A stretch of 64,000 bases of DNA from Bacillota bacterium (GTDB lineage Bacteria; Bacillota; Clostridia; Lachnospirales; Lachnospiraceae). The stretch is from assembly GCA_023395555.1 (NCBI GenBank), contig JAEWYQ010000086.1, forward strand, positions 48,747 through 112,746, given 5' to 3'. The translations under genes and the position numbers were made by a program. Shown here in pieces: positions 27,128-35,953 of the stretch. Position 1 is the first letter of the stretch; each line of letters opens with the position of its first letter. The notes below the pieces were generated by a model. It ran no database searches and was not told where the DNA came from. It saw only the letters and a list, made by a program, of their open reading frames with translations.

Positions 27128-28105
27128 ATGAAGCGTGCGGTGATTGCCGGTACAGGCAGCTATGTTCCGGAGAACAGAGTAACCAACGATGATATGGCAT
27201 TGCTGGTGGAGACCAGTGACGAATGGATTGTATCACGGACAGGAATCAGAGAGCGGAGGATATCCACCGGGGAGAACACCTCGGATCTGGCCTGTGAGGC
27301 GGCGAAAAGGGCATTACAGAATGCCGGATTGGACGCCGGAGAGCTGGATCTGATTATCTGTGCTACCATAACACCGGATTCCTTTATGCCTTCCGTGGCC
27401 TGTATGGTTCAGGAAGGCCTGGGGGCAGGGAGGGCAGCCGCCTTTGACCTGTCGGCTGCCTGCAGCGGACTGGTTTATGGGATGGCTTGCGGGGCATCCT
27501 TTATTGAAAGCGGTATGTTTGGTAATATTCTGGTGATCGGGGCAGAAACCCTGTCAAAGACATTGGATTTTACGGACCGTTCTACCTGTGTTCTATTTGG
27601 AGACGGGGCGGGGGCAGTGGTGCTGCAGGCCTCCGATACCGGCGGAGGGATATCCGGGATCCATCTCCTGAGCGACGGGAGCAAGCAGGATTATCTCAGG
27701 CTTCCTGCCCTGCCGCTGAAGAAGCCGGGGCTGGAGCAGGCGGACACATCGCCTCAGGTAATAACCATGAAGGGGCAGGAGGTTTTTAAATTTGCGGTCA
27801 GAAGCATCACGGAGCATATCCGTACCGTGCTGTCCCGGACCCGGGTGCCGGAGGAGGAGATCAAATATATTGTAACTCATCAGGCCAATAACCGTATTAT
27901 TGAACAGGCAGCCAGATCCAGCGGTATACCGGACGGGAAGTTCTACCGGAACCTGGACCGCTATGGCAATACCTCTGCCGCGTCCATCGGGATAGCATTG
28001 GATGAAATGGCACGCAAGGGGCTGCTGGAAAGCGGAGATAAGATATTGTTAATAGGCTTTGGCGGAGGAATGACCAGCGGAGCTCTGTTAGTGGAATGGA
28101 GCTGA
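27128..28105 (+). CDS. fabH: 3-oxoacyl-ACP synthase III
   Basis: Starts fatty-acid chains by condensing acyl-CoA with malonyl-ACP. The 325-residue thiolase-fold protein has the Cys-His-Asn triad: Cys in DLSAACSGLVYG near 112, His in THQANNRI near 251 and Asn in GNTSAASIGIAL near 280. CTAAGGAGG lies before the ATG. First enzyme gene of the operon after fabT; acpP follows. Confidence 0.96.
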   Translation: MKRAVIAGTGSYVPENRVTNDDMALLVETSDEWIVSRTGIRERRISTGENTSDLACEAAKRALQNAGLDAGELDLIICATITPDSFMPSVACMVQEGLGAGRAAAFDLSAACSGLVYGMACGASFIESGMFGNILVIGAETLSKTLDFTDRSTCVLFGDGAGAVVLQASDTGGGISGIHLLSDGSKQDYLRLPALPLKKPGLEQADTSPQVITMKGQEVFKFAVRSITEHIRTVLSRTRVPEEEIKYIVTHQANNRIIEQAARSSGIPDGKFYRNLDRYGNTSAASIGIALDEMARKGLLESGDKILLIGFGGGMTSGALLVEWS

Positions 28106-28151
28106 CAAAGCATTCCTTTCCAAAACAAAAATAAAAATATAAAAATGAAAA

Positions 28152-28178
28152 GGAGGAAGTCCTCCGTCAGTCAGGAGG
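28152..28178 (+). promoter_or_regulatory. Alternating GGAGG/CCTCC pairing before acpP
   Basis: GGAGG (28152-28156), CCTCC (28161-28165) and GGAGG (28174-28178) follow one another. The middle CCTCC can pair with the first copy (4-base loop) or with the third copy (8-base loop), which is the acpP ribosome binding site. The two hairpins exclude each other, so they could set acpP translation. Confidence 0.5.
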
Positions 28179-28190
28179 ATGAATAAGATC

Positions 28191-28427
28191 ATGGATTTTA
28201 ACAAAATTAAAGAGGTAGTAGCAGAGCAATTAGGAGTGGATGCAACAGAGCTTACATCAGAGACTTCCCTGAAGGAGGATCTGAATGCGGATTCTCTGGA
28301 TTTATTCCAGATTATTATGTCCCTGGAGGAAGAGTTCGGCATTGAGATCCCTACCGAAGATACGGAGAATATCGCAACCATCGGAGATATTGAGAAATAT
28401 CTTACCAACAGAAGCGGGGCAGAATAA
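28191..28427 (+). CDS. acpP: Acyl carrier protein
   Basis: Small acidic carrier of growing acyl chains, 78 residues. The 4'-phosphopantetheine attachment site is Ser35 in NADSLDLFQIIMSLEEEFG. The charge pattern and four-helix length are standard. Two starts are possible: ATG 28179 abuts the ribosome binding site with no gap, so ATG 28191 was chosen although its spacing of 12 is long. Between fabH and fabK in the operon. The GGAGG site can be sequestered by a CCTCC just upstream. Confidence 0.95.
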   Translation: MDFNKIKEVVAEQLGVDATELTSETSLKEDLNADSLDLFQIIMSLEEEFGIEIPTEDTENIATIGDIEKYLTNRSGAE

Positions 28428-28453
28428 CTGTTTCGGGTTCCTTTAAGCGTGAG

Positions 28454-28469
28454 ATGGCACAGATGCCGT
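28454..28469 (+). promoter_or_regulatory. Small hairpin before the fabK ribosome binding site
   Basis: ATGGCA (28454-28459) pairs with TGCCGT (28464-28469), one G-U pair, and ends three bases before GGAGG. A matching hairpin lies before fabF (31198-31214). Confidence 0.45.
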
Positions 28470-28484
28470 CATGGAGGTTAAATA

Positions 28485-29426
28485 ATGAGGTTACAGTCTG
28501 GAGTTTGCGATTTACTGAATATAGAATACCCGATTTTTCAAGGTGCAATGGCCAGAATATCCGATGCCTCACTTGCATCCGCGGTGTCGGAAGCCGGAGG
28601 CCTGGGCATTATAGCCGGAGGCACGGCACCGGCAGAGTTGATCCGAACGGAGGTCAGAAAAGCAAAAGAACTGACGAAGAAGCCCTTCGGCGTGAATATC
28701 ATGCTGCTGAGCGAATTTGCGGATGACATGGCAAGAATGGTATGCGAAGAAGGAGTTAAGGTAGTTACCACCGGAGCGGGAGCCCCCGGCAAGTACATGG
28801 AGATGTGGAAATCACATGATATCAAGGTGATCCCCGTAGTTCCCTCCGTTGCCATAGCAAAACGCATGGTACGCAGCGGAGCGGATGCGGTGATCGTAGA
28901 AGGTACGGAGGCCGGCGGTCATGTAGGGGAGCTCACGACCATGGTTCTGGTACCCCAGGTGGTGGATGCGGTAGAGGTTCCGGTCATTGCTGCCGGAGGA
29001 ATTGCCGACGGAAGAGGAATCGCAGCCGCCTTTATGCTGGGAGCGGAGGCAATTCAGGTAGGAACCCGCTTTCTGACGGCTTATGAGTGTACGGTCCATC
29101 CTAATTATAAGAAGAAGATTCTGGGGGCGAAGGATATCGATACCGCGGTTACCGGGCGGCCCACCGGACATCCGGTCAGAATACTGAAGAATAAGCTGAG
29201 CCGCAGATTTGCGGAGCTGGAGGCTGCCGGTGCCACGGTACAGGAGCTGGAGCAGCTTGGAACAGGAGCTCTGGCTAAGGCGGTGGTGCAGGGAGATATG
29301 GAATACGGCAGCGTCATGGCAGGCCAGATTGCCGCTCTTGTGAATAAGGAACAGAGCTGTAAGGATATCATTACAGAAATGTTTGCAGAGGCACAGAAGC
29401 TGCTGGGCTTTGAGTGGTGGAAGTAA
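28485..29426 (+). CDS. fabK: Enoyl-ACP reductase II (FMN)
   Basis: Flavoprotein that reduces trans-2-enoyl-ACP, the last step of each elongation round, replacing FabI. The 313-residue TIM barrel shows YPIFQGAMARISDASLASAV at the start, the His motif GTEAGGHVG near 147, and phosphate-binding AAGGIADGRGIAAA near 180 with GTRF after it. FabK is insensitive to triclosan-type FabI inhibitors in other bacteria. GGAGG precedes the ATG. Operon position between acpP and fabD is the usual one. Confidence 0.96.
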   Translation: MRLQSGVCDLLNIEYPIFQGAMARISDASLASAVSEAGGLGIIAGGTAPAELIRTEVRKAKELTKKPFGVNIMLLSEFADDMARMVCEEGVKVVTTGAGAPGKYMEMWKSHDIKVIPVVPSVAIAKRMVRSGADAVIVEGTEAGGHVGELTTMVLVPQVVDAVEVPVIAAGGIADGRGIAAAFMLGAEAIQVGTRFLTAYECTVHPNYKKKILGAKDIDTAVTGRPTGHPVRILKNKLSRRFAELEAAGATVQELEQLGTGALAKAVVQGDMEYGSVMAGQIAALVNKEQSCKDIITEMFAEAQKLLGFEWWK

Positions 29427-29451
29427 AGTAAGAGCTGAAACGGAGAGAGAG

Positions 29452-30393
29452 ATGGGAAAGACAGCATTTTTATTTGCCGGTCAGGGAGCGCAGTACATCG
29501 GCATGGGAAAAGAGCTCTACGAGGCATACCCGGTCTGCAGGCAGGCCTTCGAGGAAGCAGGAGAGAGCCTGGGTTATGATATAGCACAGCTGGTGTTTGA
29601 AGGAAGGAAAGAGGAACTGGACCTTACGGAGAATACACAGCCTGCCATTGTAACCATGTCCGTGGCGGCTTTTCGGGCGGCAGAGGAGCTGGGAATTGTG
29701 CCGGACCTGGTTGCCGGATTAAGTCTTGGAGAATATTCTGCTCTGACGGCCAGCGGTGTGTTCACCCTGTCCCAGGCGGCAGAGCTGGTAAGGAAGCGGG
29801 GACGTTTTATGCAGGAGGCGGTTCCTGCGGGAATCGGCAAGATGTGCGCCATATTAAACCTGTCCGGGGAGAAGGTAAGAGAAGCCTGTAATGAGGCTTC
29901 CGCCTTTGGAACGGTACAGCCTGCAAATTATAATTGTCCGGGGCAGATTGTCATCGGAGGCGAGAACCGGGCGGTAGAGGAAGCGGCCCGGCTGGCGAAG
30001 GAAAAGGGAGCTATGAAAACGATAGAGCTTGCGGTCAGCGCCCCCTTCCATACCTCCATGCTTGCGCCTGCGGCAGATCGTCTGAAGCAGGAGCTGGAAC
30101 CCATGGTTCTTGGAGAGCTGGACGTACCGGTTATCTGTAATGTGACTGCAGACTATATCAGTGTTACCAGTCAGGTGAAGGATTTGCTTTACCGTCAGGT
30201 GATGAGCAGCGTGCTCTGGGAACAGAGCATCCGCAGGATGATTGCCGACGGGATAACGGAGTTTGTGGAAATAGGGCCGGGTAAAACCTTATCCGGATTT
30301 GTGAAGAAAATTGACAGGGGACTTGTGATCCACAATGTGGAGGATATCGCATCCCTGGAACGCACTGCCGGGGCATTGCAGGCAGGAAGATAG
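29452..30393 (+). CDS. fabD: Malonyl-CoA:ACP transacylase
   Basis: Moves malonyl groups from CoA to ACP. The 313 residues contain AFLFAGQGAQYIGMG, the nucleophile elbow GLSLGEYSAL near 92 and the catalytic His in SAPFHTSML near 200, with GPGKTLSGFVKKI near the end. The frame is open into fabK; CGGAGAG before 29452 marks the start, leaving 25 bases after fabK. Confidence 0.96.
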   Translation: MGKTAFLFAGQGAQYIGMGKELYEAYPVCRQAFEEAGESLGYDIAQLVFEGRKEELDLTENTQPAIVTMSVAAFRAAEELGIVPDLVAGLSLGEYSALTASGVFTLSQAAELVRKRGRFMQEAVPAGIGKMCAILNLSGEKVREACNEASAFGTVQPANYNCPGQIVIGGENRAVEEAARLAKEKGAMKTIELAVSAPFHTSMLAPAADRLKQELEPMVLGELDVPVICNVTADYISVTSQVKDLLYRQVMSSVLWEQSIRRMIADGITEFVEIGPGKTLSGFVKKIDRGLVIHNVEDIASLERTAGALQAGR

Positions 30394-30409
30394 AAAGGAA
30401 GCAGATAGA

Positions 30410-31150
30410 ATGCTGAAAGGAAAGGTTGCTGTAATAACCGGAGCGGGAAGGGGAATTGGGAGAGCCATCGCTCTGCAATTTGCCGGATACGGCTCCAAGG
30501 TGGTAGTAAATTACCGCAGCAGTGCCGCTCAGGTGGAGGAACTGCTGGATACCATAAGAAATGCAGGCGGTGAAGCAATCGCGGTGCAGGCGGATGTCAG
30601 TAAGGATTCGGAAGCCAGGAAGCTGATGGAAGAGGCAGTGAGACAGTACGGAAGAGTGGATATCCTGGTGAACAATGCCGGTATTACCAAGGACAATTTA
30701 CTGATGCGCATGTCGGAACAGGATTTTGACAGTGTGATAGATATTAACTTAAAAGGCAGCTTTTTATGCACAAAGCATGCGGCTACCGTTATGCTGAAGC
30801 AGAAAAGCGGGAAGATTATTAATATATCCTCCGTGGTGGGGCTCACCGGCAACGCAGGGCAGGCAAATTACGCCGCGTCCAAGGCCGGTGTCATCGGTAT
30901 GACGAAGGCGGCGGCCAGGGAACTGGCATCCCGGAATATCACGGTGAACGCGGTAGCACCCGGTTTTATTGAGACCGACATGACGGAGAAGCTGTCAGAC
31001 AGAATCAAGGAAGCCACGGTAGCCAATATTCCGCTGAAGCGTTATGGTGCCGCGGGGGAGGTTGCAGGAGCGGTCAGCTTCCTGGCTTCCGAGGCGGCAA
31101 ATTATATTACGGGCCAGGTGCTTCAGGTGGACGGAGGACTTGTGATGTAA
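30410..31150 (+). CDS. fabG: 3-oxoacyl-ACP reductase
   Basis: NADPH-dependent short-chain dehydrogenase reducing 3-ketoacyl-ACP, 246 residues. Motifs: TGAGRGIGRAIA for cofactor near 12, NNAGIT near 86, catalytic Ser in NISSVVGLTGN, and YAASKAG with Tyr and Lys near 151. The ending YITGQVLQVDGGLVM is typical. AAAGGAAG precedes the ATG, 16 bases after fabD. Confidence 0.96.
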   Translation: MLKGKVAVITGAGRGIGRAIALQFAGYGSKVVVNYRSSAAQVEELLDTIRNAGGEAIAVQADVSKDSEARKLMEEAVRQYGRVDILVNNAGITKDNLLMRMSEQDFDSVIDINLKGSFLCTKHAATVMLKQKSGKIINISSVVGLTGNAGQANYAASKAGVIGMTKAAARELASRNITVNAVAPGFIETDMTEKLSDRIKEATVANIPLKRYGAAGEVAGAVSFLASEAANYITGQVLQVDGGLVM

Positions 31151-31197
31151 CGCTGCGGCGGTGCAGGTTATGAAGCAGGAACGAAAGTGATTTTGAG

Positions 31198-31214
31198 ATG
31201 GCATAAGCTGCCAT
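31198..31214 (+). promoter_or_regulatory. Small hairpin before the fabF ribosome binding site
   Basis: ATGGCA (31198-31203) pairs perfectly with TGCCAT (31209-31214), ending just before ATGGAGG. The surrounding GAGATGGCA and ATGGAGG words also frame the hairpin before fabK. Confidence 0.45.
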
Positions 31215-31226
31215 ATGGAGGAAAAT

Positions 31227-32459
31227 ATGAATCGCAGAGTCGTTGTTACAGGAATGGGTGCCATTACTCCCATCGGAAATAGTGTGGAGGAATTTTTCCG
31301 GAATATACAGGCCGGAGTGTGCGGCATTGATTTTATTAAAACCTTTGATACGGAAGGCTTCCAGGTAAAGCTGGCGGCTCAGGTGAAGGATTTTGAACCT
31401 AAGAATTACATGGATGCAAAGGATGCGAGACGCATGGACCGCTTCTCTCAATTTGCGGTGGCGGCGGCAAAGGAAGCCATCGAGGATTCCGGGATAGACC
31501 TGGACAGCATTGACAGGGATCGTTTTGGAGTGGCCGTCGGTTCCGGCATCGGAAGCATCGGACTGATTGAGAAGGAAACGAAGAATCTGCTGGAGAAGGG
31601 CCCTAAGCGGATCAATCCGCTGTTCATCCCTATGACAATTACTAATATGGCAGCAGGCAATCTGGCGATTCAATACGGTGCGAGAGGCACCTGCATCAAT
31701 GTGGTAACCGCCTGTGCAACCGGAAGCCACAGTATAGGAGAGGCCTTTCGCAATATAAAACACGGTTATTCGGATGTTATTCTGGCCGGAGGCACCGAGG
31801 GTGCTATCACTCCTTTGGGAGTGGCAGGTTTTTCCGCTCTGACGGCGCTCTCCAACAGCAATGATCCTCTGCGGGCCTCGATTCCCTTTGACAAGGAGAG
31901 AGACGGCTTTGTCATAGGAGAAGGAGCAGGTATCCTGCTGCTGGAGGAGTATGAACATGCCAAAAAGCGCGGTGCCAAAATCTATGGGGAAGTAGTCGGT
32001 TACGGTTCCACTTGCGATGCCTATCACATCACCGCCCCGTCGCCGGATGGGGAAGGCGGAGCCAAAGCGATGAAGCAGGCCATGGAAGAAGCCGGAATTA
32101 CCTCCGCACAGGTTTCCTATATTAATGCACATGGCACCAGCACTCCCACCAATGACCGGATCGAAACCGCGGCAATTAAGCTGGCGATGGGTGAGGATGC
32201 TTACCGGATTCCCGTAAGCTCAACCAAGTCGATGATCGGGCACCTGCTGGGAGCGGCGGGAGCGGTGGAAGCCGTGATCTGCATGAAAGCCATGGAAAAC
32301 AGCTTCATTCCTGCGACCATCGGACTGAAGGCTCCTGACGAGGAATGTGATCTGGATTATGTACCGGGGGCAGGGAGAAATGCCGAGCTGACTTATACGA
32401 TGTCTAATTCTCTGGGCTTCGGCGGCCATAATGCAACTCTGGTATTTAAAAAGCGGTAG
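31227..32459 (+). CDS. fabF: 3-oxoacyl-ACP synthase II
   Basis: Elongating condensing enzyme, 410 residues, thiolase fold. The Cys-His-His triad is visible: Cys in NVVTACATGSHS near 162, His in NAHGTSTPTND near 302, and His in KSMIGHLLGAAG near 338. GGAGG in front of 31227 picks the second ATG; the ATG at 31215 overlaps that site. Between fabG and accB. Confidence 0.97.
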   Translation: MNRRVVVTGMGAITPIGNSVEEFFRNIQAGVCGIDFIKTFDTEGFQVKLAAQVKDFEPKNYMDAKDARRMDRFSQFAVAAAKEAIEDSGIDLDSIDRDRFGVAVGSGIGSIGLIEKETKNLLEKGPKRINPLFIPMTITNMAAGNLAIQYGARGTCINVVTACATGSHSIGEAFRNIKHGYSDVILAGGTEGAITPLGVAGFSALTALSNSNDPLRASIPFDKERDGFVIGEGAGILLLEEYEHAKKRGAKIYGEVVGYGSTCDAYHITAPSPDGEGGAKAMKQAMEEAGITSAQVSYINAHGTSTPTNDRIETAAIKLAMGEDAYRIPVSSTKSMIGHLLGAAGAVEAVICMKAMENSFIPATIGLKAPDEECDLDYVPGAGRNAELTYTMSNSLGFGGHNATLVFKKR

Positions 32460-32508
32460 GGATGTTTCGCAGGTAAATTTGCAGGCGTTGACAGAATGGA
32501 GGATTAGA

Positions 32509-33036
32509 ATGGATTATAAGTCGATTATCAATCTGATGAAGGAAATGAACAATACAGACTTAACAAGACTTGAGATAGAAGAAGACGGATTGTGCATTTG
32601 CATGGAGAAAGCACCCATGCCTGTGCCGGTGAGCATACCTTCCGGGCAAAATATACCTTACGCGCAGGCGATGAACACTCCCTTGGCAGTCTATGCTTCG
32701 GCACCCGCCGTATTGCCGGCGGGCGGTTCAGGCAATACCGTAACTGCTATGGAGGCAGCTGCACCGTCTGAAACAGAGGGAGAGAAGGGAGAGGATGCAA
32801 GCTATAAGAAGCAGGTATCTCCCATGGTGGGAACCTTCTATGCCCAGCCCTCCCCGGATAAGCCGCCCTTTGTAAAGGCAGGGGATGTGGTTAAGAAGGG
32901 GCAGACACTCTGCATTATAGAGGCAATGAAGCTGCTGAACGAGATAGAGAGTGAATATGACGGTGAAATTATCAAGGTTCTGGCGGATAACGAAGAGATG
33001 GTGGAATTCGGACAGCCGCTGTTCCTGATAAAATAA
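32509..33036 (+). CDS. accB: Biotin carboxyl carrier protein of acetyl-CoA carboxylase
   Basis: Carries biotin between AccC and AccDA, 175 residues. An N-terminal helical region is followed by a Pro/Ala-rich linker (about 40-95) and the biotinyl domain (about 100-175). The biotinylated Lys is in IEAMKLLNEIESEYDG; the residue after Lys is Leu instead of the commoner Met, as in several Firmicutes. GGAGG precedes the ATG at 32509. Confidence 0.96.
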   Translation: MDYKSIINLMKEMNNTDLTRLEIEEDGLCICMEKAPMPVPVSIPSGQNIPYAQAMNTPLAVYASAPAVLPAGGSGNTVTAMEAAAPSETEGEKGEDASYKKQVSPMVGTFYAQPSPDKPPFVKAGDVVKKGQTLCIIEAMKLLNEIESEYDGEIIKVLADNEEMVEFGQPLFLIK

Positions 33037-33084
33037 TTCCGGGATAGTAAGTGGAAAGCTGTAATCAGGTATGATGGAGGAATT

Positions 33085-33510
33085 ATGTTAAATATTGATG
33101 AGATACAAAAAATCCTGCCCCATCGTCCGCCCTTCTTATTATTAGATCGTGTGGAGGAGCTGGAGCCGGGAAAACGTGCGGTGGGCAGAAAATGCGTCAC
33201 AATGAACGAACCCTTTTTCCAGGGACATTTCCCTGGCAAGGCGGTTATGCCCGGCGTGCTGATTCTGGAAGCCCTGGCCCAGGCCGGAGCGATCTGTATG
33301 CTTACAGTGGCAGGAAATGAAGGAAGGCTGGTGTACTTCGGAGGGATGGACCGGGTGAAATTCAAACGTCAGATAGTGCCCGGCGATGTGTTGACGCTGG
33401 AAGTCGAGATTACCAAAAGCAAGGGCAGCTTTGGCGTGGGAAATGCAACGGCCTATGTAGACGGCCAGGTGGCTGTGGAAGCAGTTCTGACCTTTGCGAT
33501 TGGGGAGTAG
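33085..33510 (+). CDS. fabZ: 3-hydroxyacyl-ACP dehydratase
   Basis: Hot-dog fold dehydratase forming trans-2-enoyl-ACP, 141 residues. It starts with LPHRPPFLLLDRV and has the catalytic His in GHFPGKAVMPGVLILEALAQ and the Glu in the same helix. No FabA-type isomerase or FabM is seen, so how unsaturated chains arise is not explained here. GGAGG precedes the ATG. Lies between accB and accC, a common clostridial order. Confidence 0.96.
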   Translation: MLNIDEIQKILPHRPPFLLLDRVEELEPGKRAVGRKCVTMNEPFFQGHFPGKAVMPGVLILEALAQAGAICMLTVAGNEGRLVYFGGMDRVKFKRQIVPGDVLTLEVEITKSKGSFGVGNATAYVDGQVAVEAVLTFAIGE

Positions 33511-33579
33511 ATACAGCGGGAAAGGGTTCAAAATAATTATAGTTCAGCCGGGAAAGGCTTCCGAGCAAGGAGAATTATG

Positions 33580-34917
33580 ATGTTTAAGAAGATTTTAATA
33601 GCAAACAGGGGTGAGATTGCAGTCAGAATCATCCGGGCCTGCAAGGAGATGGGAATTGAAACGGTGGCAGTCTATTCCGAGGCGGACCGGGAGGCTCTTC
33701 ATGTCATGCTGGCGGATGAAGCGGTATGCATCGGCCCGGCAAAGTCCAAGGACAGCTACCTCAATATGCAGAATATCATCAGTGCCACCGTATTGACCGG
33801 CGCCACCGCCATTCATCCGGGCTTCGGTTTTTTATCTGAGAACAGCTCCTTTGCCAGAATGTGCGAGGATTGCAATATAACCTTTATCGGGCCCAAGGCA
33901 GATACCATTGATCTGCTGGGGAATAAATCCAGGGCAAGGGAGACCATGCAGAAAGCGGGCGTACCTGTGGTTCCGGGTTCGGAGGGAGAGGTGGCATCCG
34001 CAGAGGATGCCCTCCGTCTGGCGGAAGAAATCGGTTATCCGGTGATGATTAAGGCTTCCGCCGGCGGCGGAGGCAAGGGAATGAGAGCCGTCTTTGACGC
34101 GGAAGATCTGGAAAGGGCATATACCTCGGCGAAAGCAGAGGCAAAGGCCTCCTTCGGGGACGATCAGGTGTATATCGAGAAGCTGATCCTTCATCCCAAG
34201 CACATAGAGTTTCAGATATTGGCGGACAGCCATGGAAATGTGGTTCATCTGGGAGAGAGGGATTGCTCTGTCCAGAGAAGAAATCAGAAGATGATGGAGG
34301 AATCACCCTCCGCAATCATGACCCCGGAGTTGAGAGAGCGGATGGGGGAGGCGGCGGTCAGGGCTGCCAGAGCTACCGGCTATATCAACGCGGGAACCAT
34401 AGAGTTCCTGCTGGATAACCAGGAGAATTATTATTTCATGGAAATGAATACCCGCATACAGGTAGAGCATCCGGTAACGGAGATGGTTACCGGAATCGAT
34501 ATGATTAAGGCGCAGCTTCTGATTGCCTGCGGCCAGGAGATGCCCTACCGCCAGGAAAATATTGAGTTCCGTGGTCATGCCATGGAATGCAGAATCAATG
34601 CGGAGGATCCGGCCAGGAATTTTATGCCCTGCCCCGGGCGGGTGGAGAATGTGCTGTTTCCCGGCGGCTTCGGCGTGCGGGTGGACAGTGCCCTTTACTC
34701 CGGATATGTGGTGCCTTCCTGCTATGATTCCATGCTGGCGAAGGTGATCGCATACGGCAGGGATCGGGAGGAAGCCCTTCAGAGAATGAAGCGTGCCCTC
34801 TCCGAGCTGGTCATTGACGGAATTCAGACCAATGTGGACTATCAGTACGGGCTTTTGGAAAGGGAAGAAATCGTCTCCGGTCATTATCATACGGGGCTAA
34901 TTGAGGGAAAAGGATGA
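33580..34917 (+). CDS. accC: Biotin carboxylase subunit of acetyl-CoA carboxylase
   Basis: ATP-dependent carboxylation of biotin on AccB, 445 residues. It begins with KKILIANRGEIAVRIIRACK; the ATP-grasp glycine-rich loop is KASAGGGGKGMRAV near 158; catalytic residues include FMEMNTRIQVEHPVTE near 287. Two adjacent ATGs exist (33577, 33580); spacing of 7 from AAGGAG favours the second. Confidence 0.96.
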   Translation: MFKKILIANRGEIAVRIIRACKEMGIETVAVYSEADREALHVMLADEAVCIGPAKSKDSYLNMQNIISATVLTGATAIHPGFGFLSENSSFARMCEDCNITFIGPKADTIDLLGNKSRARETMQKAGVPVVPGSEGEVASAEDALRLAEEIGYPVMIKASAGGGGKGMRAVFDAEDLERAYTSAKAEAKASFGDDQVYIEKLILHPKHIEFQILADSHGNVVHLGERDCSVQRRNQKMMEESPSAIMTPELRERMGEAAVRAARATGYINAGTIEFLLDNQENYYFMEMNTRIQVEHPVTEMVTGIDMIKAQLLIACGQEMPYRQENIEFRGHAMECRINAEDPARNFMPCPGRVENVLFPGGFGVRVDSALYSGYVVPSCYDSMLAKVIAYGRDREEALQRMKRALSELVIDGIQTNVDYQYGLLEREEIVSGHYHTGLIEGKG

Positions 34918-34934
34918 AAGAAGCAGAATATATA

Positions 34935-35000
34935 GATAGAGGGGGGCCGAGTCCATGCTGGCATTTTCCTGGCGGTTTATGCAGCAAAAAGCATGGATAG
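34935..35000 (+). repeat. Structured 5'-leader element, copy B (before accD)
   Basis: Outer stem TCCATGCT (34952-34959) with AGCATGGA (34990-34997), 8 perfect pairs; inner stem GCAT (34961-34964) with ATGC (34979-34982). Compared with copy C both stems carry compensatory changes (C-G to T-A). It ends about ten bases before accD, where no good ribosome binding site is visible. Confidence 0.65.
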
Positions 35001-35008
35001 AATAATCT

Positions 35009-35890
35009 ATGAACAGAAATCCATTTAAGGCAAAGCAATACGCAACCTCAAAAATATACCGGGCCAAACCCCAGGACATGGAAGGAATGCAGGCGGAAGA
35101 CGAGCGCCCCAACGTCCCCGAAGGCATTATGATAAAATGTCCGGGCTGCGGAAAGGTCATTTATACAAAGCTGCTGTTAAAGAATTATAATCGTTGTGAC
35201 GAATGCGGCTACAACTTTAAGTTACGCGCTAAGGAACGGATTGCACTTGTGGTAGACGAAGGGGAATTTCAGGAATTTGATTCCGAAATGACGACCGGAG
35301 ATCCTCTGGATTTTCCCGGCTACCGGGGGAAGCTGGAGAAGACCCGGTCCCAGACCGGTCTGGCAGATGGGGTGGTAACGGGACTGGGTAAGATTGAAGG
35401 TAACTCGGTTATGCTGGGGGTAATGGACCCTTATTTCTTCATGGGGAGTATGGGAACCACCATCGGTGAGAAGCTGACCCGCTTATTTGAACGGGCAACG
35501 AAGGAGCAGCAGCCGGTCATTGTGTTCACTGCCTCCGGCGGAGCCAGAATGCAGGAGGGGATATTCTCCTTGATGCAGATGGCGAAGGTCAGTGCGGCGG
35601 CGGCAAGGCATAGCGAAGCAGGGCTGCTCTATGTGGCGGTGCTTACCGATCCCACTACAGGAGGTGTGACTGCCAGCTTTGCCATGTTAGGGGACATTAT
35701 ACTGGCGGAGCCGGGAGCCTTGATTGGCTTTGCGGGGCCAAGAGTCATTGAACAGACCATTGGACAGAAGCTTCCGGAGGGCTTTCAGAGGGCCGAATTC
35801 CTGCTGGAGCATGGCTTCGTGGATCGGATTGTCCCAAGGGACCAACTGCGGAGCACCCTGGGGGCCATTCTGAGAATGCATGTAAGATAG
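35009..35890 (+). CDS. accD: Acetyl-CoA carboxylase carboxyltransferase, beta subunit
   Basis: With AccA transfers the carboxyl group from biotin to acetyl-CoA. The 293 residues have the N-terminal zinc ribbon [14 protein letters not shown] with RCDECGYNF (about 48-72), then a crotonase-like domain with [12 protein letters not shown] and [16 protein letters not shown]. The N-terminus is slightly longer than usual. No strong ribosome binding site precedes the ATG; the structured leader element ends just upstream instead. Confidence 0.96.
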   Translation: MNRNPFKAKQYATSKIYRAKPQDMEGMQAEDERPNVPEGIMIKCPGCGKVIYTKLLLKNYNRCDECGYNFKLRAKERIALVVDEGEFQEFDSEMTTGDPLDFPGYRGKLEKTRSQTGLADGVVTGLGKIEGNSVMLGVMDPYFFMGSMGTTIGEKLTRLFERATKEQQPVIVFTASGGARMQEGIFSLMQMAKVSAAAARHSEAGLLYVAVLTDPTTGGVTASFAMLGDIILAEPGALIGFAGPRVIEQTIGQKLPEGFQRAEFLLEHGFVDRIVPRDQLRSTLGAILRMHVR

Positions 35891-35953
35891 CATCCGGTAT
35901 CCCGGATTGGAACTCTGAACAGATACACAGGTTGTATGCAGGAAGGAGAGACT

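Noticed and set aside
31107..32132. 341-codon minus-strand frame opposite fabF
   Set aside because: Shadow of fabF, whose Cys-His-His motifs are complete on the plus strand.
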